From NCBI RefSeq assembly GCF_025561445.1, contig NZ_CP095098.1, forward strand, positions 1 to 32,635: a stretch of DNA of 32,635 bases. The letters run 5' to 3'. A program made the translations under genes and the position numbers. Below the pieces are notes generated by a model. It had not been told where the DNA came from and searched no databases. It saw nothing but the letters and a program-made list of their open reading frames with translations. Source of the stretch: Staphylococcus sp. IVB6181. Its GTDB lineage: Bacteria; Bacillota; Bacilli; Staphylococcales; Staphylococcaceae. Positions 13,744-22,759 of this stretch are shown here, piece by piece (within the stretch, counting starts at the first letter, position 1; each line of letters begins with the position of its first letter).

Positions 13744-14355
13744 TTATTTTCCTGTTAATTCAGGAATTAGCCAACTTAGAAACCCTCCAATAGGAAAAAC
13801 AATCCACCAATATCTAGCCATAAAATCCCAGCCATTTTTTACAGGTTCATTTTTTCTATTAGATACTCTATTTTTCATTCCAATAGTCATAGGATATTTT
13901 TCATCTAATTTTTTTGAAATAAAAACATTTAAAAAATAATGTATTATTGCTAAGCTCAAAAACGAAACGAAAATCCAAATGATGCCGTAAATATTTTGTT
14001 CTAAACCTTCTAACTCACCTACAAAGATTCCAAATAGTCCTAAAAACACAAAAATAATACCAAATGTTATTAATCTAATCGTAAAAAATTCATTTTTACG
14101 ATAATTAAACTGCTTTTGTTGTTCTTTAGATATTTCCATTATTTCCTTCTCCTTATCAGAAGACGAGATAGATTCGAATAGTTCATTGACTGTAACATTT
14201 AATGCATTTGAGACACTTTTAAGTGTTTCACTACTAACTTCTTCTCCAGCCTCCATTCTTTGGATTGTTCTCACTGTTACGTAAGACTTTTCTGCTAAGT
14301 TTTCTTGAGTTAATGCTTTTTGTTTTCTGATTTCTGCAATTTTTGACTTATTCAT
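13744..14355 (-). CDS. XRE-family HTH regulator with membrane domain
   Basis: A 203-residue protein. The N-terminal HTH_XRE (residues 5-60, KIAEIRKQKALTQENLAEKS...RTIQRMEAGEEVSSETL...LNVTVNELF) is followed by a charged linker and three membrane helices (about 93-113, 122-145, 180-198). Such membrane-tethered XRE proteins usually control a neighbouring membrane or transport gene, none of which is left here. A GAGGAG ribosome site is about 12 bases from the ATG, rather far. It lies between the IS remnant and IS257 copy 3. Confidence 0.85.
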   Translation of the reverse strand: MNKSKIAEIRKQKALTQENLAEKSYVTVRTIQRMEAGEEVSSETLKSVSNALNVTVNELFESISSSDKEKEIMEISKEQQKQFNYRKNEFFTIRLITFGIIFVFLGLFGIFVGELEGLEQNIYGIIWIFVSFLSLAIIHYFLNVFISKKLDEKYPMTIGMKNRVSNRKNEPVKNGWDFMARYWWIVFPIGGFLSWLIPELTGK

Positions 14356-14517
14356 ACCAATAAACTACTCCTCACCTAAAAAAATGAACACGAAAAATTG
14401 CCGACAGATGGACGACAATAACACGAAGGTTAATTTGAAAGGTTCTGTTTCTTTAAATTTAGCCAGTATAATATCCCTCTTCATATATATTTCTTCTGGA
14501 GAAAATAGATATAAAAA

Positions 14518-15307
14518 GGTTCTGTTGCAAAGTTGAATTTATAGTATAATTTTAACAAAAAGGAGTCTTCTGTATGAATTATTTCAGATATAAACAATTT
14601 AACAAGGACGTCATCACTGTAGCCGTTGGCTACTATCTAAGATACGCGCTGAGTTATCGTGATATATCTGAAATACTAAGAGAACGTGGTGTCAACGTTC
14701 ATCATTCAACAGTCTATCGTTGGGTTCAAGAATATGCGCCTATTTTGTATCAAATTTGGAAGAAAAAACATAAAAAAGTCTATTACAAATGGCGTATTGA
14801 TGAGACGTACATCAAAATAAAAGGAAAATGGAGCTATTTATATCGTGCTATTGATGCAGAGGGTCATACATTAGATATTTGGTTGCGTAAGCAACGAGAT
14901 AATCATGCAGCATAGCGTTTATCAAACGTCTCATTAAACAATTTGGTAAACCTCAAAAAGTGATTACAGATCAGGCACCTTCAACGAAGGTAGCCATGGC
15001 TAAAGTCATTAAAACGTTTAAACTGAATCCTGACTGTCATTGCACATCCAAATATCTGAATAACCTCATTGAGCAAGATCACCGTCATATTAAAGTAAGA
15101 AAGACAAGATATCAAAGTTTCAATACGGCAAAAAATACTTTAAAAGGTATTGAATGTATTTACGGTCTATATAAAAAGAACCGCAGGTCTCTTCAGATCT
15201 ACGGATTTTCGCCATGCCATGAAATCAGCATCATGCTAACAAGCTAACATAAAGTATTATTTTAAAATTGAGATTAGACATTTATTTTTCAACTTTGCAA
15301 CAGAACC
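14518..15307 (+). mobile_element. IS257/IS431 copy 3 (defective)
   Basis: A 790-bp element with both terminal repeats (GGTTCTGTTGCAAAGTT and AACTTTGCAACAGAACC), in the plus orientation. Its left part matches copy 2, but the 3' non-coding end differs from copies 1 and 2, so it looks like a hybrid of two IS257 variants. No target duplication (ATAAAAAG-side TATAAAAA, and AGTCGTTT). Transposase is broken. Confidence 0.92.
14574..15247 (+). pseudogene. tnp: IS257/IS431 transposase, frameshifted
   Basis: Reads as copy 2 to NHAA, where GCATATGCG of copy 2 has become GCATAGCG (near 14911-14917). One T is missing, which makes an immediate TAG and shifts the frame. The rest (QAPSTKVAMAK... to MLTS) stays open in another phase. 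The same surrounding sequence reads intact in copy 2, so a systematic sequencing error is unlikely. Probably inactive, though copy 1 or 2 could act on it in trans. Confidence 0.9.
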
Positions 15308-15466
15308 AGTCGTTTTACTCTCCGGCTCACCGATCGAATATATAACTTGATGTCTACTCTTTAATCGTTTACTATCAAGATATACTAAATTAATAAATCA
15401 TCTATGATTTTAGGTGAGCCGTTTACAAACATTGGCGTGGGAGTAAAACGGCTCTTTTTTATGTAA
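15308..15466 (+). promoter_or_regulatory. Structured element: terminator with competing upstream arms
   Basis: GAGCCGTTT (15416-15424) and AAACGGCTC (15446-15454) followed by six T form a plus-strand terminator. Upstream, CGTTTTACTC (15311-15320) is complementary to GAGTAAAACG (15441-15450) and GGCTCACC (15324-15331) to GGTGAGCC (15413-15420). These pairings exclude the terminator. That is the arrangement of an attenuator, but no gene follows on the plus strand and no ligand-binding core is apparent. It could also be part of a rolling-circle origin region. Confidence 0.5.
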
Positions 15467-15607
15467 TTATTTATAATATATCACTCTCAAACCCGAAAAT
15501 CTAAAATCTGCACAAAGTGTAATTTTTACCCCTGAAAACTCAAAAAATTTTATAACTTAAAAATCGACTTAAACCTTACAGCCACAAAGGATTAACCCCA
15601 ATTTTCA

Positions 15608-15674
15608 AAAAACAGTTATTTCTATATAGTATCAAGACAAGAAGAAACTCGTTTTCAACTCGTTTCTAAAAACC
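15608..15674 (-). other. pC194/pUB110-type double-strand origin (dso)
   Basis: On the minus strand, GAAACGAGTTGAAAACGAG, then TTTCTTCTTGTCTTGATACT, then ATATAGAAATAAC. TCTTG/ATA (nick between 15633 and 15632) is the nick site of this family, and the CTATATAGAAATAAC right arm is as in pUB110. It is more than 12 kb from the broken rep. The left half is repeated at 3153-3195. It could only fire if an initiator of this family is supplied by another plasmid. Confidence 0.75.
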
Positions 15675-16366
15675 TTAAAACGTCTTGACCTTTCTTAGTT
15701 TATAACTTTTCGAAGAAATATTTGGCAATGCATAAGGTGCAATAATATGTGAACCTGGATCGTATATTGATTGTTTACTAGCTCCATATTTATAAGCTTG
15801 ATAAACTATTTTAGAACAATAGGTTGGATTTTTAGAAGATAATTTTGTATTGATTCCATAATTATATTTTTTCCAACATAATTCTTCTTAGCCCAAGCAG
15901 CTGCTTTCGGTCCAGCCTTAGAATTTTTAGAACGGTAAATTTTTAACCATTTCCCTTTACCAGAATATCTTTTTTTAAACCAAGAAAAACTATGTACAGC
16001 AGGATGATGCCCCGCACTATGTATATGCAAAACTTTATTACTGCTTATAGCAATAGCTGCATGTCCTGTCAATCCTCTAGAACTTGTTGCATTAGAAATC
16101 AATACATCTCCTGCTTTTAAACGAAAACATGATGAAAAAGGAACTATCTCTGAATCATTCTCTAAAGATTGTTTACCTGATTCGCTTTCTTGTAAAAATT
16201 GATTCCATTGATCTTCACTAACAGTATTATCTAAAATACCTTCTTGTTGTAATCTTTGATAATTGTCATTCTCAACTTCATTAGCATACGTAGCCTCAGA
16301 AAAATACAGTAAAGTGAAAGAAGCTGCAAGTATTAAAGTTAAACAAAGAGTAATTAATTTTTTCAT
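15675..16366 (-). pseudogene. Secreted permuted papain-like (YiiX/C92, NlpC/P60-related) enzyme, frameshifted
   Basis: Sec signal peptide (MKKLITLCLTLILAASFTLLY, cleavage near ATYA, residue 28), then LKAGDVLISNATSSRGLTGHAAIAI with the catalytic His H102. The open frame as read ends at 15806 after 186 residues. One base added to the A6 run (T run 15867-15872) gives a new frame with KNPTYCSKIVYQAYKYG, the catalytic Cys (about C184), and DPGSHIIAP, to a stop at 15675: 230 residues. His before Cys is the order of the circularly permuted amidase/protease group. AAAGGAGA ribosome site. Divergent from the membrane protein at 132 in the circle (16450 in this window). Either a real null or a homopolymer error. 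Confidence 0.82.
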
Positions 16367-16449
16367 AGCAATCTCCTTTCTTTTATATTAATATTACATC
16401 AATAGTTATAAAAATAAAATAATAAAAATAAAAGAAAGGTATTTTAAAA

Positions 16450-16812
16450 ATGAAATACAAAACCTTATATTTATTGGTTCCACTTATACCAATAGAGTTT
16501 ATAGGAATCTATATTGACTATTCTTATAGTTCGCTACTTGGATATATCCCTTATTTCATTGTTTCTGCAATTATTAGCTTGTATATATTCAAAAACAAAT
16601 TAAAAAAAAGTATATTTGTACTGACGAATAGAATTATTGGAATTATCATCTCTTTTGGAAGTGTCCACATCTTTATGAACATTTATCATTCTTCAGATTA
16701 TTTCAATCCTTTTTCAACTAGCGGTTTCTCAATATTTTTAGGCCTTATAAGTTTTATAACAATTGCCATTATTTATCTAGTCATATACGGAATTTCTCCA
16801 AAAAACAATTAG
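16450..16812 (+). CDS. Small four-helix membrane protein, unknown function (second copy)
   Basis: Same 120 residues as 132-494. Here the whole divergent region (16367-16449) and the neighbouring papain-like gene are seen uninterrupted, which confirms the head-to-head arrangement with an 83-bp gap. Confidence 0.7.
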   Translation: MKYKTLYLLVPLIPIEFIGIYIDYSYSSLLGYIPYFIVSAIISLYIFKNKLKKSIFVLTNRIIGIIISFGSVHIFMNIYHSSDYFNPFSTSGFSIFLGLISFITIAIIYLVIYGISPKNN

Positions 16813-16826
16813 TGCATATATATAAA

Positions 16827-16994
16827 TGCTTTATTCCAATTGCTTTATTGACAACGAGCCTCTGAATCCTTAACAATCCCTAAACTTGTCGAATCGTCGG
16901 CTTAATAGCTCACGCTATGCCGACATTCGTCTCCAAGTTTAGTTAAGGGTTCTTCTCATTGTTCAATAAATTTTCTCGGCATAAATGCGTGTCC
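16827..16994 (-). other. ssoA single-strand origin, copy 1 (second unit)
   Basis: Repeat of 509-676, including the TAGCGT loop on the minus strand. Confidence 0.85.
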
Positions 16995-17022
16995 TATTAT
17001 TTATTTTTAATCACTTTTAAAT

Positions 17023-17066
17023 AAAAAAACGTAAAGTAAGCGAACTTGCAACTTACCTCACGTTTT
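17023..17066 (-). terminator. Terminator of the IsaB-like gene (second unit)
   Basis: Repeat of 705-748. Confidence 0.75.
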
Positions 17067-17080
17067 ATACCTGAAATGTC

Positions 17081-17569
17081 TTATTCACTCGTAATTTGAC
17101 CTTTAATCACATATCCATTTCTATCAACATAAAAGCGAACATCTTTATTACCAATTTTATACATATATACTTCACCCCATGCTGAAGTAGGAGAGTAATA
17201 ATTTGGTTTACCATAATTTTGAATTAAAGTATTTTTATTAATAGATTTTCCATCGAGAGAGAAGAAAACACCATTAGCTTTATTCTCAGATACACTATAA
17301 AGTGTTTGATCGTATAAATTTATTCGATTGTCACCGGTTGGATTCTTTGCTATTTGATAGCCGTTGATAGTAAAATTATCGTATTTCAATGACTCTTTGA
17401 AATTTTTGTCTAATATAAATCCACTTTGATACGCAGTATAACCATCATAATTATAATAAGGTTCAATAGTCTCTTGTGCCTGTGCTTCCGTTGCATTAAA
17501 TAGTTCGGGCGTTACAGAGAAACCCAAAACAATACCACTAGCTAGAACAATTTTAGAAAATTTCTTCAT
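17081..17569 (-). CDS. IsaB-like secreted protein (second copy)
   Basis: Identical to the protein at 763-1251: signal peptide, then PYYNYDGY and LDKNF...KYDNF blocks of the IsaB family. Confidence 0.85.
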   Translation of the reverse strand: MKKFSKIVLASGIVLGFSVTPELFNATEAQAQETIEPYYNYDGYTAYQSGFILDKNFKESLKYDNFTINGYQIAKNPTGDNRINLYDQTLYSVSENKANGVFFSLDGKSINKNTLIQNYGKPNYYSPTSAWGEVYMYKIGNKDVRFYVDRNGYVIKGQITSE

Positions 17570-17695
17570 AAAAACCCTCCTAATTATTTATAATTCATCT
17601 ATCATTATTACAAATATATTACAAAAATTCATCCCAAGTTATCACTTTATCAACTTCAACGTTTAAAACACCAATCATTTTTTGATATAACAAAT

Positions 17696-17742
17696 AAAAA
17701 AAACGTCGCAAGTATGCTACATAATAGTACTTAAGACGTTTT
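17696..17742 (-). terminator. Terminator of the CsbD-like gene (second unit)
   Basis: Repeat of 1378-1424. Confidence 0.75.
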
Positions 17743-17747
17743 AATTT

Positions 17748-17939
17748 TTATTTATTTTTATCTCCTTTAACTTTATCAATCAAATCATTAGCTTTGTCTT
17801 TAACATCATCTACTACTTCTTTTGCTTTGCCAGAAACCTTATCTCCTTTGCCTTCTGCCTTTAAATCCTTATTATCAGTAGCATCTCCAATAGTCTCTTT
17901 GATATTTCTTTTTGCTTGTTCGAATTTTTCTTCGCTCAT
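17748..17939 (-). CDS. CsbD-family stress protein (second copy)
   Basis: Identical to 1430-1621, with the same AGGAGG ribosome site. Confidence 0.88.
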   Translation of the reverse strand: MSEEKFEQAKRNIKETIGDATDNKDLKAEGKGDKVSGKAKEVVDDVKDKANDLIDKVKGDKNK

Positions 17940-17990
17940 CTTCTATTCCTCCTAAATAATCAATGTCTACAATGCAATTCTATTATTCAA

Positions 17991-18014
17991 ATACCCTTTT
18001 TAAAAGTAAAATCA
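17991..18014 (-). promoter_or_regulatory. Candidate sigma-B promoter (second unit)
   Basis: Repeat of 1673-1696 (GGGTAT with TGATTT 12 bases upstream). Confidence 0.45.
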
Positions 18015-18017
18015 TAT

Positions 18018-18581
18018 CCCTGTTTTATCCCATGTATACAAAATGATTTATGTATTATTTTCAAATCACACCATAAACTATCCCATAAATCAGGTACATC
18101 TGAAGAAACTCAGAATTAAAGGATATTCAATTCCTCGTGACTCTCTTAGTTAAACTCTGTTTAATTAAGATTTCTTATGTTTCATTATCCAAGAGCGCAC
18201 TTACATACCAAAATCGTATCGTGCTAAAACCAGCGTGTGATAATCCAATAGTCTTATTTTGTATTTTAAGGGGGTATTTAAAGCAAACTCTGTATTTCTT
18301 ATGTTTTTATACTCAAATTTCAATTTAAGCGTTTAAAAGGCAAATATGAGCTTATAACAGAAAAATATGCCTGCTTGATTTATACATCAAATATACACCG
18401 TCAAAAACTTAGGATATTTGCGTAGGATATTTTATATGAGCATAAGGGGAATTTGCAACCTTTCAAAAAAGGTTGGTCTGGCAAAGCCAGACATTTCAAG
18501 GGATACAGCGATTTCTAAAGTACAATCATTTTTTGCTTTTGTACCCTAAAAGTACCCTAATGTTTTTTAGCACTTTTCAAT
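18018..18581. other. Non-coding stretch with small hairpins (second unit)
   Basis: Repeat of 1700-2264 except for one missing G at 18412-18413. No gene seen. Confidence 0.5.
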
Positions 18582-18614
18582 AAAAAAAACGCTAGCTTTT
18601 TCGCTAACGTTTTA
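18582..18614 (-). terminator. Terminator of rep (second unit)
   Basis: Repeat of 2265-2297. Confidence 0.75.
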
Positions 18615-18636
18615 GAATAAAAATCAAAATTTATAC

Positions 18637-19547
18637 TCAAATTTCTTCGTCAATTTCATCAATCATTTGATGATTAATTTTACTTTTTTCTTCTTCGGTC
18701 AAATCAAAAATTTCACTCGCTAAGTATTCTTTTTGGTTCCAGTGATAAAAAATTTGATAAATATATTCTGTCGGATCTACTTCTTTAAGATAATCTAAAT
18801 CTCCATTTTTCAATTTCTTTCTTGCCTCTTTAAACAGTCCAGAATAAACAAGAATTTGTTTCCCTTTGAGTGACTTATAAAATGTATCGAACACTTTTTG
18901 ATTAATTAAGTAGTCGCTATCTTTACCAGAATACTTCGCCATTTCGTATAATTCTTTGTTGTTGTTCTGTTTGATTCTTTGAACATGTACTTGTGTAATT
19001 TCATCGTTCCCCGTTACATCTCGCCATAAATTCAGCCATTCTTTTTGACTAATATAATACCGTTTATCTGTAAAATACGATTTGTTAACAGCAATTAAAA
19101 CATGGAAATGCGGATTATAATCATCACGCTTTTGATTATAAGTAACCTCTAATTTTCTTACATAACCTTTAGCTATCGTATTTACTTTTTACGCTTAAAC
19201 ATTTTTTGAAAAGCATGATTATAAACTTTTATTTCATCCTCTAAATGCTCAGACGTTACGTTTGGCGTCGTAAGTGTTAAAAAAATAAATTCCTTTTTTT
19301 CTTCCTGCTTAATATACTGCATCATCAAAGATAATCCTAATGCATCTTTACGAGCTTTACGCCAAGCACATACAGGACAGAACCGGTTTTTACATGGATT
19401 CGCCTTATACAATTTCTTTTTCTCCAAAGTTTGATCCGCAACAAATGATAAAAATGTATTACAGTCCTTTATCAAGAAAAGAAGAAACTCGTTTTTACTC
19501 GTTTCAAAAACCAAAACCAAGAAATCAAATTTAACCTTTTTTATCAC
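18637..19547 (-). pseudogene. rep: pC194-type rep, frameshifted and 5'-rearranged (second copy)
   Basis: Carries the same A-run deletion (T run 19186-19190) and the same foreign N-terminus as 2320-3230. Confidence 0.9.
19470..19512 (-). other. Truncated dso joined to rep (second unit)
   Basis: Repeat of 3153-3195. Confidence 0.7.
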
Positions 19548-19677
19548 CTTTTTCTAAACCAAAAATCAATAAAATAATTACAGACAAAAGCATAAAAGGA
19601 AAAAATATAGAAGTAGCTAAAAAACCTATAATCATAATTAACCAAAAATAATCAATTTTATAACTTCCAAACTTCAT
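19531..19677 (-). CDS. 48-residue membrane peptide (second copy)
   Basis: Identical to 3214-3360. Confidence 0.55.
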   Translation of the reverse strand: MKFGSYKIDYFWLIMIIGFLATSIFFPFMLLSVIILLIFGLEKGDKKG

Positions 19678-19712
19678 ACAAGCCCCCCTTTTTTTAATCA
19701 AAATAACATAAT

Positions 19713-19879
19713 TGCTTTATTCCAATTGCTTTATTGACGTTGAGCCTCTGAACCCTTAACAAACCCAAAACTTGTCGAATGGTCGGTTTAATAGCTCACG
19801 CTATACCGACATTCGTCTACAAGTTTAGTTAAGGGTTCTTCTCAACATCAATAAATTTTCTCGGCATAAATGCCTGCTC
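19713..19879 (-). other. ssoA single-strand origin, copy 2 (second unit)
   Basis: Repeat of 3396-3562. Confidence 0.85.
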
Positions 19880-19898
19880 TATTTCTTTTTTCTCAACT

Positions 19899-20294
19899 TT
19901 AAACATATCCATCCTTTTCCAAAGCATTTATAACGTTTATAACTGCTGGAGCTATTATATCTTTGTCATATATCGAAAAAAAATTAGCGTCAGTAATTTC
20001 ATTGTTAATTTTATAATCAAAAGTTTCACCAGAGAACAGAAAACAATTTAATACCACACTCTCTTTAGTGTTAGGATATGCCGGTCCTTCTATCGATTTC
20101 CAAAATGATATTTTACTTTTTTCAATGTTTAAAGAAAGTTCTTCTCTTAATTCTCTTATTAATGTTTCATCAAAATTTTCTTTGTCTTCGATTTTCCCTC
20201 CTGGTAGATAATATTTATTATTATCATAAGTTCTCACTAAAAAAATTCTTTTTCCTTCAATGTTTACTAAACATGCACAATTATAAGTCGCCAA
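19899..20294 (-). CDS. Nudix hydrolase (second copy)
   Basis: Identical to 3582-3977, with the complete G-x5-E-x7-RELREE box. Confidence 0.88.
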   Translation of the reverse strand: MATYNCACLVNIEGKRIFLVRTYDNNKYYLPGGKIEDKENFDETLIRELREELSLNIEKSKISFWKSIEGPAYPNTKESVVLNCFLFSGETFDYKINNEITDANFFSIYDKDIIAPAVINVINALEKDGYV

Positions 20295-20434
20295 GTAAAT
20301 CCCTCGCTTTGTTGAAATTTTTCATATACTTTTTAACAAACTTTATCATAACTCTTACAAAAATTTTGAGTGCCTTTATTTTTAATTTTAAAGGGCATTT
20401 TGAAGAAACACTAAATATTTACGTAGTTGTATAT

Positions 20435-20453
20435 CCAACTTTGCAACAGAACC
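20435..20453 (+). mobile_element. Isolated IS257 terminal repeat (second unit)
   Basis: Repeat of 4118-4136. Confidence 0.75.
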
Positions 20454-20560
20454 AGTTAACTGCTTTATCATCACGTTATAAAAATAGAACACATTTAATT
20501 CAAGACATTTTACAACGTTATGTTGATATGATTAAAATTTACAATCAAGATTTAAAGTAG
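20454..20560 (+). pseudogene. RHH-like protein fragment (second copy)
   Basis: Identical to 4137-4243. Confidence 0.55.
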
Positions 20561-20589
20561 TAGCAATAAGAGTTGCTACTACTTTTTTT
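20557..20589. terminator. Bidirectional terminator by repA (second unit)
   Basis: Repeat of 4240-4272. Confidence 0.8.
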
Positions 20590-20592
20590 ACT

Positions 20593-21549
20593 TTATCCCC
20601 AAAGCTCATCTAACTGTCGTCTAAATGCTTCTCGTTCCCTTTCAAACTCTGCTTGTTCTTCTGGAGTCATTGGTTTTCTTTGCTTTTGATCTGGATTCTT
20701 TAACCATTCTGGCGTAATTTCTTTAGAATTAGTTCGTTTATTACCATATTTAAAGTTTTTAGCTTGTTGTAATGTTCTTACATCATTTTTCAACCATGTC
20801 TCCAAAATTGTAATCAAATATTGTTTAGGATTATTTGCTTTAAGCCCCACATACTCAATAGCGTATTCAATTATTTCAAAGTCAAATTGTTCTATAAGAT
20901 TACGTAGCTTATTTTCAAATACTTTGGTTGATTTTATATTTAATTGATTACAAATATATTTTAGTGTTTTATTACTACTACTACCTTTTTGATATTTTGG
21001 GTTGTAGTTGTCTCGTTCTTTCTCAGTATCATTAAATTCAGTATCATTAGGGTTTGATTTCCGAACTTCTAGAGGTTTGATTTTCGAACTTCTTGAAGTT
21101 TGATTTTCGAACTTCTTGAAGTTTGATTTTCGAACTTCAGCGTCATTACGGGGTTCGTCTATGTTTTCTTCTTTCTTTTTCATTTCATAAATATCTTCTT
21201 TAGTAACTGCAGGATTCTTCAAATATAATTTATTGGGTTTACCTTGCCCACATCTTATTTGTTCTAAAAGATCAGCTTCTGTTAATTCCTTTTTTATTTT
21301 TATTAATTTAGCTTTATGACAATTTAATATATTTTTTAGATTTTCATTTGTGAAAATAAAAAATATATCGCCATTTTCATCAAACCAATTATTTCTAATT
21401 GATAGTTCTAATCTATCTTTTAGCAAAGCATAAGCGATTTTTGCATCATTACTTAATTGCTTATATTTTTCGTTAGTAAAAAACACCTTTGGTAGTTGGT
21501 AAAATTTTTCTCTATATTGTTGTTGGATATTAAATCTATGTTCAGACAT
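20593..21549 (-). CDS. repA: RepA_N theta initiator (second copy)
   Basis: Identical to 4276-5232. A real dimer would carry two active origins. Confidence 0.93.
   Translation of the reverse strand: MSEHRFNIQQQYREKFYQLPKVFFTNEKYKQLSNDAKIAYALLKDRLELSIRNNWFDENGDIFFIFTNENLKNILNCHKAKLIKIKKELTEADLLEQIRCGQGKPNKLYLKNPAVTKEDIYEMKKKEENIDEPRNDAEVRKSNFKKFENQTSRSSKIKPLEVRKSNPNDTEFNDTEKERDNYNPKYQKGSSSNKTLKYICNQLNIKSTKVFENKLRNLIEQFDFEIIEYAIEYVGLKANNPKQYLITILETWLKNDVRTLQQAKNFKYGNKRTNSKEITPEWLKNPDQKQRKPMTPEEQAEFEREREAFRRQLDELWG
21053..21137 (-). repeat. repA-internal 23-bp iterons (second unit)
   Basis: Repeat of 4736-4820, four units at 23-bp spacing. Confidence 0.9.
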
Positions 21550-21616
21550 AATAAAAACCTCTTTCCATTATTTTTTGGATAGAGGTAATAAACGTAAAAC
21601 ATTTTATAATTTGTGC

Positions 21617-21645
21617 TTGCACTTGTTGAATATATTATATATAAT
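21617..21645 (+). promoter_or_regulatory. RNAI promoter (second unit)
   Basis: Repeat of 5300-5328 (TTGCAC, 17 bases, TATAAT). Confidence 0.85.
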
Positions 21646-21651
21646 GAAAGT

Positions 21652-21721
21652 ACAATTATTATTAAATAAACGTTCCAGCGTTTATTACCTTAGAGCGACT
21701 ACTAGCATAGTCGCTCTTTTC
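21652..21721 (+). ncRNA. RNAI antisense RNA (second copy)
   Basis: Repeat of 5335-5404. Confidence 0.82.
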
Positions 21722-21814
21722 TTGTGTTACAAAAAGTATAACATAACTAAGTGTTAAATAAATAGAGTGATTATAGAAATAATTAAATATAGTTGAAAAG
21801 AGTAGTGTATATTT

Positions 21815-22606
21815 GGTTCTGTTGCAAAGTTAGAAAAAGTATAGCTAATCACCATTTTATCATGTCAGTATTCGTTTAACTGGCTAACATATGACTGATT
21901 TCATGGCATGGCGAAAATCCGTAGATCTGAAGAGACCTGCGGTTCTTTTTATATAGACCGTAAATGCATTCAATACCCTTTAAAGTATTTTTTGCCGTAT
22001 TGATACTTTGATATCTTGTCTTTCTTACTTTAATATGACGGTGATTTTGCTCAATGAGGTTATTCAGATATTTGGATGTACAGTGACAGTTAGGGTTAAG
22101 TTTAAACTCCTTAATTACTTTAGCTATTGCGACCTTCGTTGAAGGTGCTTGATCTGTAATTATCATTTGAGGTTTACCAAATTGTTTAATGAGACGTTTG
22201 ATAAACACATATGCTGCATGATTATCTCGTTGCTTACGCAACCAAATATCTAATGTATGACCCTCTGCATCAATAGCACGATAGAAATAGCTCCATTTTC
22301 CTTTTATTTTGATATACGTCTCATCAATACGCCATTTGTAATAGGCTTTTTTATGTTTTTTCTTCCAAATTTGATACAAAATCGGAGCATATTCTTGAAC
22401 CCAACGGTAGACCGTTGAATGATGAACGTTGACACCACGTTCTCTTAGTATTTCAGATATATCTCGATAACTCAATGCATATCTTAGATAGTAGCCAACG
22501 GCTACAGTGATAACTTCCTTGTTAAATTGTTTATATCTGAAATAGTTCATACAGAAGACTCCTTTTTGTTAAAATTATACTATAAATCCAACTTTGCAAC
22601 AGAACC
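21815..22606 (-). mobile_element. IS257/IS431 copy 1 (second unit)
   Basis: Repeat of 5498-6289, complete with both ends. Confidence 0.93.
21876..22550 (-). CDS. tnp: IS257/IS431 transposase (second unit, copy 1)
   Basis: Identical to 5559-6233. Confidence 0.95.
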   Translation of the reverse strand: MNYFRYKQFNKEVITVAVGYYLRYALSYRDISEILRERGVNVHHSTVYRWVQEYAPILYQIWKKKHKKAYYKWRIDETYIKIKGKWSYFYRAIDAEGHTLDIWLRKQRDNHAAYVFIKRLIKQFGKPQMIITDQAPSTKVAIAKVIKEFKLNPNCHCTSKYLNNLIEQNHRHIKVRKTRYQSINTAKNTLKGIECIYGLYKKNRRSLQIYGFSPCHEISHMLAS

Positions 22607-22625
22607 AAAGATATTATAGGCGCAC

Positions 22626-22684
22626 TAAAAACCCTTTACAAACACTTGACGATATTTCCATCAAGTGTTTGTAAAGGGTTTTTA
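22626..22684. repeat. 24-bp palindrome upstream of par (second unit)
   Basis: Repeat of 6309-6367. Confidence 0.75.
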
Positions 22685-22734
22685 AAATTCTTAAAATCGC
22701 CGTTATAACAACATTTATGATAAAATTGATTTAT

Positions 22735-22756
22735 AAAGGGTTGATAAAGGGTTGAT
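22735..22756 (+). promoter_or_regulatory. Tandem 11-bp repeats before par (second unit)
   Basis: Repeat of 6418-6439. Confidence 0.5.
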
Positions 22757-22759
22757 AAT

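Larger units (their letters stand above)
1..16318. repeat. Plasmid unit, first tandem copy
   Basis: The first base of the window recurs at 16319 and from there the whole order of genes and intergenic sequence repeats. The offset is 16318 until about 2094 and 16317 afterwards. This is one full turn of a circular plasmid. Every reading frame I compared is unchanged between copies, so gene content should be counted once. Confidence 0.97.
21558..21721 (-). promoter_or_regulatory. repA leader control fold (second unit)
   Basis: Repeat of 5241-5404, both complementary segments conserved. Confidence 0.75.

Noticed and set aside
11490..15307. Functional IS257 composite transposon (copies 2 and 3)
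   Set aside because: No outer target duplication and the copies are inverted with one defective. It behaves as a bracket, but there is no sign that it moved as a unit.
15373..15380. Third TCTTGATA (minus strand) as a further dso
   Set aside because: Only the 8-mer matches; neither the GAAACGAG left arm nor the TATAGAAATAAC right arm is present, and such an 8-mer can occur by chance in AT-rich DNA.
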